Shown here: piece after piece, positions 10,693 through 21,961 of the stretch
How the letters are laid out: each line of letters opens with the position of its first letter
Position numbering within the stretch: position 1 is the stretch's first letter
From: Takakia lepidozioides
Taxonomy: Eukaryota > Streptophyta > Takakiopsida > Takakiales > Takakiaceae
Direction: 5' to 3'
DNA length: 64,000 nt
Assembly (NCBI GenBank): GCA_030704615.1
Contig: CM060732.1
Location: 34,393,053-34,457,052, forward strand
Translations under genes and position numbers: made by a program
The notes under the pieces: model-generated
Database searches by the model: none
What the model saw: the letters and a program-made list of their open reading frames with translations, nothing else
What the model was told of the DNA's origin: nothing

Positions 10693-13600
10693 ATGGCTAA
10701 TCGCACCGATCCCACAGCGCGGAGCGTACATGGAACAAACCCGCAGAATCTCGTGGAGAAGATCTTGCGTTCCAAAATCTACCAGAATACTTACTGGAAG
10801 GAGCAGTGCTTTGGGCTGACAGGTCTCCTTCCATCCCTTGCCTTCTCTTTGTCTGTGTCCTTCACCGCTAACAGTTGATTCTTCTTTTTCTTGGCTTCTT
10901 CGTTAGTTTCCCGATGGGATCTGCGTGTGTCACTCTGAGAGCCACCGAGGGTGGCTATTTCTGTCTCTTGATTGGAGCCCTGTATCTTTCCCAGGGTTTT
11001 CATATTTTGTTTTACGACAATGTGGATGCGCATCTTTGAAATGCGGTGTTATTTAAGTCGTTTGAGCGGGGTACGAGGTCCTGGTGACAGTTTTCCAACA
11101 TCACTTGTTGGAAATAGCTGCAATCATGTGTAATCTGCTTGACGTGCCCGGGGAAATGTATACCAAGAATGACTATCAATGGATATAATGTAAAAGGATG
11201 GGTTGCCTTCTCTTCTGAACAAGAGAGTTTCTCTGGAGAGCTGATTACTCCTTTTGGAAAGCGGGGTGTGGGTTTTTGTGCTCATGCAGGACTTAGGTTG
11301 CTTTCTAAGAGTAATTTAACATCGTATAACGTCCAACCATCTCTGATTATGCCTTGATGGCTTTATGGTATGCCATGCATGTGAATCACATTAGAGTTCC
11401 ATTGAATGAATTGCTTTGTTTGTGGAGGGCAGCTGAAACCTTGGTAGACAAGGCCATGGAATTGGACCATTTTGGGGGTACATTTGGAGGCAACCGGAAG
11501 GCCACACCCTTCATGTGCCTGACTCTGAAGATGCTCCAGATTCAACCTGAGAAGGAGATTGTGGTAGAGTTCATCAAGAATGAGGACTACAAGTACATTC
11601 TCTCTCTCTCTACAAATCGATGTGTGATTGTGATTTTAGAGCATTTCCCAGACAACTGAGTGGCAGTCATGTCACAAAAGTGCTGAAGCCTTACACCTTT
11701 TTAGTGGTTCACAGAAACAGCTAGAGGCTGTGTAAGGTTCATGTGAGCTTCCCTCTGAGAGATTGGGTATAAGTTGTCTCTGAGAGTTAATGTCTGCTTT
11801 TTGCAAGGTGTGTAATCCAGGGTTCCCATTTTTGAAGGGTGTGTGAACCTTATTTGGACTTTAAATTGTCAATTTTTTCTCGAAGCAAATGAGTGTCAAC
11901 GTCTCGGTGCTGATTATACATACTCGAATTCAGTGTCTTGTTTCATTACACTTCGGGCAAAGTAGAAGTTGCCTTGCGAGAGTGTACACATAGTAAGTCA
12001 GGTTGTGACATGCCAGGTTTGGGAATGGTCAGATATGTGAGAATATTGGGCGCATTTTACTTGAGGTTGGTGGGGAAGCCAACCGATGTGTATCAGTATT
12101 TGGAACCCTTATACAATGACTATCGCAAACTGCGCCGTAAACTGGCAGATGGTGGTAAGCGGATTCCTCCCCAAATTGTGTACTGTTGGGCTTACATCTA
12201 TTCCTTCTAGCTGCTTTGGAACTGGGAAAGTGTTGCTGGGTTTTTGTTTTGAGAGTGCAGCAAGAAATCACCCCAGTTGTTGAAGATTTTGATCAGCTTT
12301 GAGCTGCTGACGTTTTGCATAATGGGCTTGGGTAATTGGGCAGGCTACTCCTTAAATCATGTGGATGAGTTCATTGATGAGCTGTTGACAACAGATTACA
12401 GCTGTGACATTGCCTTACCTCGAGTTCCCAAGAGGTAAAGTCCATGCTGTTTGCAACTTCAGAGTTTCTCTTTTTCCTTAACGTGATCAGAAAGAGGTAA
12501 AATTGTACTCATTAAACTTCTGTGGCTTAGGCAGAGCCCCGGTTTTGGATGGAGCAGAAAAGTGGGAATGGGTGGGAGGGAACGAGATGGGAGAAGAATG
12601 GGGCCATTACCGTCACTAAGCTTGCTCCATTAGTGGGAGCTACCTTTGTCAATAAGGTTGATTCTGGCCTTCCACATTTCCTCCCGATAGCAAGAAAGAA
12701 AAAGGGAGATGTGTACTCATTGATCATTCCCTGGAAACATGGTCCATGATGTGCCCATGGAACACTAATCCTCCCAGAGTCGGATGTGGGGACATATGGA
12801 TGGTAAGGATTGGCCATTTCCTTCAAAGGTTGGGTGTGGTATTCCAGCCAGTCCAAATCAACCCCGGTTGTCAGGCTAAAACCAGGGTCTGGAAATTCAG
12901 CCCGAAATTGCCTTAGTGCTCATTCATAGCATATGGCACTTGAGGTCTAGAGGATTGAGAGTCTGATGTACAGACTAAGGTCTTTCTTAGGAGGGAGCTG
13001 GTGAAGGCTGAGCCCAGCCAATGGGCACATCCCTCATAACATGTAAATCCTGCATCACACTTTTTAGTCATTTTTAGTCGCTCCAGTTGGTAGGAACGTT
13101 GGGGGAGACTGATCGTTTGTGAAACACAATTTTGTCCAGCAGTGTTGCTATAGACACCAATTTTACTACAGGTGTGAGACTACCCATCATACCCCGTCTT
13201 ACCAAGGGCAGGAAAGAAGAACAAAGAAATGTATTATGTACATGAAAGAGAGATACACTTCCACGACAATTGCTCAACTATCAGACCCTACGTCTCTTGA
13301 GCTCCCAGAGAAATCTTGGGTGTAGTCCTCATAAATAATGAGTGTTCTTTTTGTATCAGGGGTGAGACCTTGTTACAGCATCAGTACTAAAATAGCTAGT
13401 TGTGGTAACCAGATGCTGAAGAACCGGAACTGATGCAGAAGCCTTGGCACAGGTGGACACTGGAGGCTGCTGCGCAGCTGGAACCTCGTCGCAGTGCTTT
13501 AGAAGATGATTTCGAGGAAGAGGAGGAGAAAGAGGAGGAGGTTGCTGTGAATGGGCTTGAAGCCCTGGACTTAGACAGAGTAATTGTTTCCCCATCCCAT

Positions 13601-15442
13601 CTTCCAACTTCCTTGTAAGGAAGTGTGAATGAGAAGGATCTCTTGAAGATTTGCATCATGTCCGTCATATCATAGAGGGGTAGTTTGGTGGCTACAAGGA
13701 AGCACCAAAAATTCATGGCCCTACAAGGCTGGAAACAAACTCTAGAACCCCTGGATTAATTATACCCTCTGGTTTTAATCAACACAAATTCAAGGGGAAA
13801 TAAGGGTTTCTACCTCAAAAGGTTCAACATTTTGGTATTACAGGCATTTTGATCTTGTGAAGGTATGCGCTGGCACATTCACCGTTCTTCGAGCACCATC
13901 ACTTAGTTATCTATATTTCCAATGTTTGGAAGTGAAGGCTTTGTATGTAACAGCCTTGACAAATATTCTTTGTGGATTAAAGGATCATCGACGGAGCCGA
14001 AGCCCCGTAAAAGAGAAGGACCGCGACAAGGACAGACACAGAGACCGTCATCGCGACTACCGGTATGTTTGTCTCGTAAGCATCATAAGACTTAGCAATG
14101 GTCTGTGTCATTCCTCCTTGGTTCTCAGACAAGTCATTTTATGGAATCTTTATTGTGAAATTGCAGCCTGCTCTGCTGTTGCTATGTTTCATGTAGTTTG
14201 GAAATATGAGGAGTCAATGTGGCATGTGATGTGACTCTCTTGCAGTAGAGAGATACAGCTGCAGCTACGCCAACTGCATTACTTCCTAGAGCAAACAGAG
14301 TCCATTCACACCAGCAATTCTGCCAGGTTTCTCTGTGTTGCCAGTGCGCAGAGTGAGAAGTATGATGAGCTGCATGAGCTACATCAGAAAGTGTAAAACT
14401 GGATCTGTAACTGCACCAGTGTGGGGAGAGTAAATTGACTGTTTGGAGTTTGTGACTACCAAGTGTACCACTGAGACAACAAATAACCAGACAATGTTTC
14501 TTAAGAACAAGTATTCGCCCCTTCTCACATGGATCGCATGTACATGTTCCTTGCAGGGATAGGGACCGGGACAGAGATCGAGACCGCGACCGTGGTAGAG
14601 ATCGAGACAGAGATCGGGACCGTGACTACTACCGAGATCGTGACCGCGACCGTGAGAAGGATCGGGATCTTTATAGGGATAGAGATCGTGAGAGAGACAG
14701 GGAGTATCACCGTCGTGACCGTGACCGTCAAAGAGACAGGCATGGGGAGAGGGATAGGCGGAGGAGTCACTCTCGCAGTCGGGAGCGACGTGACAGGGAG
14801 AGAGACCGGGGCCAGCGCTCCGTTTCTCCTGTTGATGACCGTAAGAAAAGGTATGATGTGTTAATGTTATGAACGAAACAAGACTGCTGAGCCACACCAT
14901 TCATGTCCGAATGATCCAGTGTACTATTCCATCTTTTGCAAGGCATCAGTTGCGCAAGCAGGAACTTTCTGTTTGATAGTGTTGAGCCACACCATTCATG
15001 TCCAAATGATCCAGTGTACTATTCCATCTTTTGCAAGGCATCAGTGGCGCAAGCAGGAACTTTCTGTTTGATAGTGTTGATTGTTGGAATTGTGGATTTG
15101 AACCCCTTGAGTCTCAGTGGGAAGTTAGGCAGTTCAGAGTTTTGCGAGTCGTCTGGTGAGAGGAAACTGCATGCGTGCAGAGATAAACCCTTTGTGTGTC
15201 GGCTGAGTTATTTCAATGTACTTGTGCCCAGTTCAACTCGACGGGGACGGATGGAGGATGACGGCCCACTGGAGGATGGTGAGCACCGTGTGAGCCGGGA
15301 AGAGCCCGAAGCAAAGAGAAAGAAGAAAAAGGAGAAGGACAAGAAAGAGCCAGCAGCTGATGGGACAGACCATCAGGACCCTGAAATCGCTGAAGCAAAT
15401 CGGTTGCGGGCTGCCTTGGGTTTAAAACCACTTCGCCCATGA
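10693..15442 (+). CDS. PRP38: pre-mRNA-splicing factor 38 (PRP38)
   Basis: Eight coding exons join without a frame error to a 404-residue protein: 10693-10822, 11433-11592, 12033-12154, 12344-12434, 13453-13579, 13983-14062, 14557-14850 and 15232-15442. All introns are GT-AG. PRP38 is a component of the U4/U6.U5 tri-snRNP that joins late and is needed for spliceosome activation. The protein starts MANRTDPTARSVHGTNPQNL and includes YWKEQCFGLTAETLVDKAME, MLQIQPEKEIVVEFIKNED, LGAFYLRLVGKPTDVYQYLE and HVDEFIDELL, all diagnostic of the PRP38 family domain (about residues 10-170). An acidic linker (DDFEEEEEKEEE) follows. Exons 6 and 7 encode a long Arg-Asp/Arg-Glu dipeptide region, and the protein ends DPEIAEANRLRAALGLKPLR, the usual plant PRP38 tail. 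The start is the Met of the conserved MANRTD; an upstream in-frame Met at 10672 is less likely. Confidence 0.96.
14889..15078 (+). repeat. 95-bp tandem duplication in PRP38 intron 7
   Basis: The segment starting GAGCCACACCATTCATGTCC is present twice head to tail (14889-14983 and 14984-15078) with only a couple of differences. It lies wholly in the last intron and does not alter the coding sequence. Confidence 0.9.
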
Positions 15443-16900
15443 TCCTGTTAGTAAGGAGTTTCCACTACTCCAACTTGTTAGTTCACTGGTTGTGTTTCAG
15501 GGTTTCAGATAAGTAGGTAGAAGCTTGTTATCCGACTGGCAGACTATTGAGTTTCAACGATGTCTATTTTTGGGCCTCAAGATGTGGATGTCCCCTGTGA
15601 ATTATCAGTAGAGGTTCTGTGTGCATCCTCAAGGAAACGGCATTTGTGTTAAGGTGGAAGTTCGACGTGTGCATTGATGTTGTGTAAAACAACAGTGCAG
15701 ACCTGCACTCGTAACTGGTGGTAACCTTCAATCGCATCTTCAACTGGCTTACTCTCAACTCTTGAGCCATGCCCAACACCGTAGCTGGGCTCTATAGTCC
15801 TGAGCAAAGCAGGAGAGGGATTTTAACGAGGATACATTAAATGCATAGGAAGTTGGAGATAACCCAGCCTGGATGACGTACAACACAATTTCGTCCTGGG
15901 GAGCTGACAGACCACACACAGAACCCATCAGTATGCTAGAGCTATGATTAATCGGATCATAATCCAGTGCAATACTGTGCACTTGAAGGAAGACAGTTGA
16001 TCAAACACACGTTTTATTAATAGGAGAGTCTGCTGAGGCATACTTAATGGGGTGTTGGGATGGGCCTGAAGGATGGCGGTCTCATTGTGTGCTACTCTGT
16101 GCTCTGAAATCTGTTTGCATCTCTCACTGACCAGCTTGCGCACTTGTTTGGTAATTTGAAGAAGAGTGATTCGGGGGTGCTTTTGTCTGCTTTTGTCTTG
16201 ACCACCCACGCCATATGCCCCAATTACCCCAGCATAGGGTTAGAAGTTAGAACTCATCCGATTATGATCACAGGGCGTCTTCAAAGAGTTGATCTTTTCA
16301 CCAAGGATTCATCCTGGAAGGCCACCCACAAGGAGCACTTGCTCAGTGTAGTGCCTGAACGCCCTTCCAAGCTGGGTGGACTGCACAGGGCTCTCTCTGT
16401 TGTAGACTTCAACCAAAAATGGCCATGGGGCCGGGAACTCTCAAACATGCTCAGATATGTGGTTAACTCCCAGTCAGCCAGGCAGTTGTTCCATCATGTC
16501 TTTCAACGTGTCGATGAATGAAACTGGTATAGCCTTAGGCATTGTCAATCTGACATATCAGGTATTGAAGAGCATGGTCCTTAGACATCAAGTAAATACC
16601 TGGCAGACCCCCCATCACGCGTAACGGCATAACTTTGCCCTAGCCCAGTGGATTCTCAATCGGTAACGGATCTGAGCAGCCCACTTGGCTGCCCAATCCA
16701 CCGCACAAAAATCACTAAATTTGGCCGAAATCTGAAAAAGTTATTAACAATCAAATGAACCTAAAAGCCCAATTTCGGCCTGGTGGGCGCTTAAGGATTA
16801 AATAGTTTGATACACTGCCCCGGATAAATACTGCCTCTATAAACCTCAAACAAGAAAATTTTACTCCCCGGACTTACTTATGCACACTAGCAAATGTCAA
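15443..16900. other. 3' region of PRP38 and intergenic DNA
   Basis: The 3' untranslated region of PRP38 occupies the first few hundred bases. A plus-strand frame of 125 codons (16144-16521) has no recognisable domain, splice context or conserved motif. No other feature is seen. Confidence 0.5.
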
Positions 16901-16904
16901 GTGT

Positions 16905-17180
16905 GTGTCTTTTTCCTTTTTTGTTTAACGGAAAGGAAACCTGGGAGCGACTGCTCACAATTCAGGCCCTTGAGGAGGGGAAAAATTAACCCCCTTTCAG
17001 ATAAGCCATTAGGCACACATGATTAAGCAACTTATGGCTGTTTCGTGCTCCGTTAGTGACTGAAATGGGAAACGTCACCACCAGACCAACCGGTCACGAA
17101 CGATCCACACACCAGGCAGGGCAGCGGGTTTGAACCCGGAACCACCAGGGCGACACACTGTGCACTTACCAGCTGATGTG
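16905..17180 (-). mobile_element. tRNA-derived SINE (minus strand)
   Basis: Read on the minus strand, the head contains a pol III A box (CAGCTGGTAAGTGC, about 17164-17177) and a B box (GGGTTCAAACCC, about 17126-17137), spaced as in tRNA-derived SINEs. The body runs leftward through GATTAAGCAACTTATGGCTG on the complementary strand to a stretch ending near 16905. Two other pieces of the same body occur in the window (17658-17705 and about 46994-47038), which supports a dispersed repeat. The tRNA-like part lacks a foldable anticodon arm and acceptor stem, so it is not a tRNA gene. Confidence 0.65.
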
Positions 17181-17657
17181 CAAGTGTTATTTGTTAACAA
17201 ATGCTTACCCCCCTCTTCATTGTTTTGCCCTTAATAAATGTTAAGTGCACCATAAAGGCTATGACATATGCTCAAGCTAGCTTGAGATAAGCTCCATAAT
17301 TAAGTTCTAGTTAAGTTAATATTGATTACATCCTAAAACATCACCAATCATAGGATCATAAGGTAATACTAACGCGATTATAAATTAATACAATACAGCA
17401 AAATATATGTTTAGCGTTTGTAGACTTGAGATGGAGGTTGTTTTTGAGAGACACAATCGCCTATGTGCTAGTTGTACCTACATCGGTGTTTTCGAAAGTA
17501 TATGGTATTGAGATTATGACTCTAACTGCTCGTGTAAAAGAATTGGATGTTGTGTAAGTGTCATCTTGTAAATGTTTTTGGGCGGTGTCCCATGTGAAAG
17601 CCTTCAGGGCGAGGTTACCGTGTGAAAGAGGTCATATTCTCCTCTCACTAAAATTAG

Positions 17658-17705
17658 GGGGCCTGATTATGAGCTGTCGCTCCCAGGTGTTTCCTTTTTT
17701 AAAGG
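17658..17705 (+). mobile_element. SINE 3' fragment, inverted relative to the 17-kb copy
   Basis: The sequence GCTGTCGCTCCCAGGTGTTT and its flanks match, in opposite orientation, the tail end of the SINE at 16905-16985. Together they make an inverted pair about 0.75 kb apart. Confidence 0.55.
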
Positions 17706-19140
17706 AAAAACAAATGTTAATGTTCTTTATTACGACCTCCCTAAATGATAATGTGTTAACTTTGTCTAAATGTTAAAATTTTCTTATTCCCGCCGTTAAC
17801 ATTTTATCCAAGTGCAGGCGTGAGCACAAAAACACGGCAATAGGGTACACATGTTTTCACGGAAATAGAATTCATGCGAATATGGTTCCAGAATATCGAA
17901 AAAGTTAGTTGTGTGCCCATTTATGTGCCTATCTCTCTTCCTATTTTGTCCCTAATTATGTCCCTAAACCCTACAGCCTAATTAAAATAGGCATTCGTAA
18001 TGTATATCTTCAAGCTTCAAAATTCACATATCTACAGGTTTGGTATCCTACAAAAGAATAACACATTAGGGAAAAACAATGTTACAGTAACCAACACCAT
18101 CCAAATCACACAAATATCAAACAATACTTGAACAATTTAATATAATGAGACAAACAACGGGTTTTGGTAGCGAAGTAAATCAAGGTATCGGGTTTCGCAA
18201 GCGCAATAATATATTTCGTCAGCAAAATTTCTAGGTATCGATTCGTACGTCATTATCCAATGGTTTCATGGGCGAAACAAAATGTGTTGTGTTTGATTTT
18301 GCATATAAGAGCATGCCCAGCAAGCGCTCTATCTGGCGTGCTATCATCAACATAGCGCGGCCGTCCAGATCGCACATCCCCAGCAGCACCTTCACGCGCT
18401 TCAACATGGTGAGCCTCACCAAAAATCCTTACACTTCCGCGCTATCTTCCTGCCCTTTGGTGTGTGGCATTCGTAGGTATATACATATACGGTCATTTTT
18501 AGTGAACGACTATTTGTAAGTGGGCAGCCTTATGTTTTTTCTAAGAAATAATAGTTTTTCTTTTTTAAGAATAGTTTTCGGGAGTTGAAAAATGCACATT
18601 GTAGGAAGTTAAGGGTTTAGTGGTATTTATAATCGTTGCGGTCTGAAATTCTGGTTATTTTTATTTTTATTTCCCTTCTAAGTACTCTTTTACGGTTAGA
18701 GCATCCCCACCCTACAGTGAACCCAACACACCAACGGAGTACAACGGTATACATTTTCGAGGTGGGCGGAAAACGTCCACACCTTTGCCCACGAACCCTA
18801 TATCCCATAAAGGGCAGGCACTATACATATCTCCGTGCCCTAAACCAAAGCGCAGTATACAGGGCTGAACCTGCCCCTGAAACCAAATCAGCGTGACCAT
18901 GACCATGACAGAGCGCGTGTCAGCAGTTTGGCTGCGACCATGTCCCCTCCTACCAATGGGAATGCTAGAGGGGAATAGGATAGCTAGAAGATCGAGGGGT
19001 TCGAGTGTGCGCGAGTTGCCCGGCCTGTCCCACCACATAACCAACAAGGCCTCAATCAATTACGTTGTCTTTGGCGTTACGGTGAGTCTTTCGGGCTCAA
19101 GGGTAGGAATGCTAGTTGTTATTATCCCCTAAAAGGCGAT

Positions 19141-19170
19141 GCGACCCGTTTTGGGTCGCGTTTTTTTTTT
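19141..19170. other. short hairpin followed by T-run
   Basis: GCGACCC and GGGTCGC form a perfect 7-bp stem with a 5-base loop (19141-19159), followed one base later by ten T residues. In a nuclear genome the T-run could end a pol III transcript. No pol III promoter was seen just upstream. Confidence 0.5.
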
Positions 19171-21961
19171 CACTTAGCTTTACAGGGTCAGGATGGGTAT
19201 CTGATGGAGGTGGGCCTCAAAGCAAAGTTGTAGCTTATGTTGTCAGCTATTGAATGCACAAAACCCCATGTCATTTGGCGCCGCCTAGATTTTGGACATG
19301 TACTAAAAGTGCAGATTTTGTGTGGTGTGCAAGTTTGAGCGTGTTGACTTCGTGACATGGGCCAAAGAGCGCCTGGGGCTGCTACATCCCCTGATCCAAA
19401 CTTGGAAATTCCAACTATGAATTGGTACAATCTCTTTGTATTCCTACCTGGCATTTACAGTCAGCCCTCAATATTTGTTAATCTTTGGGAGTAAGAAAAA
19501 AATCGTAACACTTAAAGGATTGTAACACTTTAACGGATACAAATTTAGGATAATGAAAAGTAACATTTATAAAGTTCACTCTTACATAATGAGCCCTAAA
19601 AAATGTTCACGTTAATAGAATTACGATGAGGGCAAAATCGACATCAGGGCTGATGATCTACAGGCAGTGAAGGTTGGAAGAAAGATTATATACATGTCTG
19701 ATGTAAATGTGAGATTATCAATATCTCTACACCCTTTGTAAATTTCTCTAACTTGTCTACCAAGTGCATGACATCTGTGGACATCTGCTGCAAGAAATGA
19801 TGCAATGTTTCAAGAGCAACATTTGCATATTAAAAACCTACTGGGGTTAAACTTTGATCAGTAACTATACATTCACTCTCTTCTTCCTCTTCTATTGCTT
19901 GAGGCCCCAGCATCTTCAGTATCACTGCTTCACTTAATAGTTCCCTGCTTTCACTTAATGCTTGTCCACTAGAGTCTCTATTGTTAAGCACATTTATATA
20001 TGCCCACTTGACTTCATCATAGCCTTAACTTGAGTGAATGAAGAGCACTTCAATACATACACATGGTCATTATTTAAAGAGGGGAGTAATCACTGTTTAA
20101 TAGTTAAACACTTAACGCTTGCATAGTTCACGCAAGTAGGGAGTAAGAATTATGCTTAACACATATAGTTTTTAACGCTTATGGAGGTAACAGATATGGA
20201 AGGCCAACTGTCCTCACTGGTGCAATTTATTTTTTCATGGAAAATTATCGTTGCTTGCAGAGTCTTGTTCATTTTACCCACAAGTACCCCTAAGCAGCTA
20301 CATACAAAGGGGGCACTAAATCATTACATGCTGAAATTTGGACACAATGTACTTGGAGCAATTTGTCAAAAATTGTAATGGAACCCATAAGTGGAACGTG
20401 AAGTTGAAAATTGGTGGTCAAACCAAGTTTTTCTATGAGTTTTTGTATAAGCATGCAAATTGGGGGTACAGTATGTATAATCTGCTCATTCCAACGCCAA
20501 AAACTCTCCTCCTTTCGGGCATGAATGTTATGTTTTTTATGCTCTTTACGCATAACATATAAAAAGGGCAGACTGTAATGGACGATGTTTGACTTGCCGA
20601 GTAGTCCACTTACTACCTCACTAATGCCTATACTTATAAACAAGCAAACTTTTGAAATATTTAATTTTTTGTCAACGCAGCAGTAATGCGACCACACATC
20701 CAGCTGCATTATAATAACACAACATTACTGCGGCATTCCCTTCCCATTGTCCCAACATTTGTGAGCCCTAAAACGTCAAGGACAACGGGGATGTGGACGT
20801 TACGCACTGGACCCCGCTAACCGGGTCGTGGGCCCCTGCCTTCATTGCGTGCCTGCCCCACCACCTAACCGAACAATCTTCCATCAATCTTTCAATTCCA
20901 GACGGACCAAACAAACATGGATGTGCCCAGCCGCGGTCGGCCACCACACCGCTTCTGAGTACCGAGACCTAAAACAACTGGCAGTTGGGATGATCATCCA
21001 TGTAGCGATGCCGCCAAGATTGTGATGCCTATTTGGAGGGTGTGATTACATCCAGGATTCGGATTGATTTTTGGACCTTGTGAACGGATAGCAACCGAAA
21101 TCTGTGGATGATATTCTTTGGTGCGGCCGGATGTAGTTTGGAAGTGAATGCCGTCACAAAAGATGCGCCACTGCACATTCGCTACCATACTCGAGCGCCG
21201 TCCGGTCAGCCCGCCAAGGCCAGTGACCGGAACCGGCGGCAGGGGGGACGGACGCAGAGGGTGAGTGAGAGCGTGACGCACGGCAGACGTCCGTCAGTAG
21301 CGGCCGCCTCGACGTCACTTCTGCCGTGCTCGCTTTGGTTGTTGGCTGCCTTCCAGTGTTGGGAGGGGTCGTCATCGCCGGTGCGCGCTCTCTTTCAGCG
21401 TGGAGGTGCATTCCCCTCAGGTCTCGGTTTGCATGTCATACAAGTTTCTGACAAACCATCTCCTGCTGCTGTATATTCTTTTTCTCTTTGATCTTGTCCG
21501 CCACCACCGATGCATTGGTCTGGTTCACTTCTGGTCGGGAATTGCTCCTCGGTATTCCAGTTCCATAGCGTGACTGTCTTCTACAGTTAAATGTTACTGT
21601 GTTCTTGAATCCATTGTTCTGTCTCCAGGTGGAATGGTATGTCTCATGAATCAGAATTGGAGGTTTAGCAATTTGCTGCAAGGCGACAATTCATCCCGCT
21701 GCTTCGCGGTATAGAGTCTAACTCGTCTTGATGTTTTCCTGCTCTTCAGCACTTGTTGTTTCAACGGTGGAGGCGGTGCACATGGCAGGATATCAGTGTC
21801 AACTTTTCCTGCCCGATATACGCTGTTGGTGTTCTCAATGGGATAAGAAGACGTAGCTCCATGAGCGATATCAGCATCCTTCACTCGTAAACATTCTTCC
21901 TCTTCGGTAGGAGGTTCTTTCACGGTAGATGGCCTTCATTCAATGCACGTCCTGAAGTCTC

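Larger units (their letters stand above)
17200..21960. other. AT-rich intergenic region, no gene supported
   Basis: This is mostly AT-rich DNA with two GC-rich islands (about 18280-19140 and 20745-21450). GAGCATCCCCACC-type motifs at about 18303 and 18697 resemble ends or sub-terminal motifs of plant DNA transposons, but no matching terminal repeat pair was found. A 139-codon minus-strand frame (20290-20709) has no recognisable domain. The last several hundred bases should hold the promoter and 5' untranslated region of the gene starting at 21962. Confidence 0.5.

Noticed and set aside
14529-14864. Second-frame ORFs on both strands over the PRP38 RD/RE region
   Set aside because: They are shadows of the arginine dipeptide repeats; the frame joined by splicing to the conserved PRP38 ends is the real one.
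16144-16521. 125-codon plus-strand ORF downstream of PRP38
   Set aside because: Composition and motifs are not convincing and no family is recognised.
17120-17180. tRNA gene on the minus strand
   Set aside because: A and B boxes are present but no acceptor stem, anticodon arm or T-stem/D-stem fold can be completed; a SINE head fits better.
18231-20709. DNA transposon (PIF/Harbinger or hAT) suggested by GAGCATCCCCACC-like motifs and a 139-codon frame
   Set aside because: No matching terminal inverted repeats, target duplication or transposase motifs were found.
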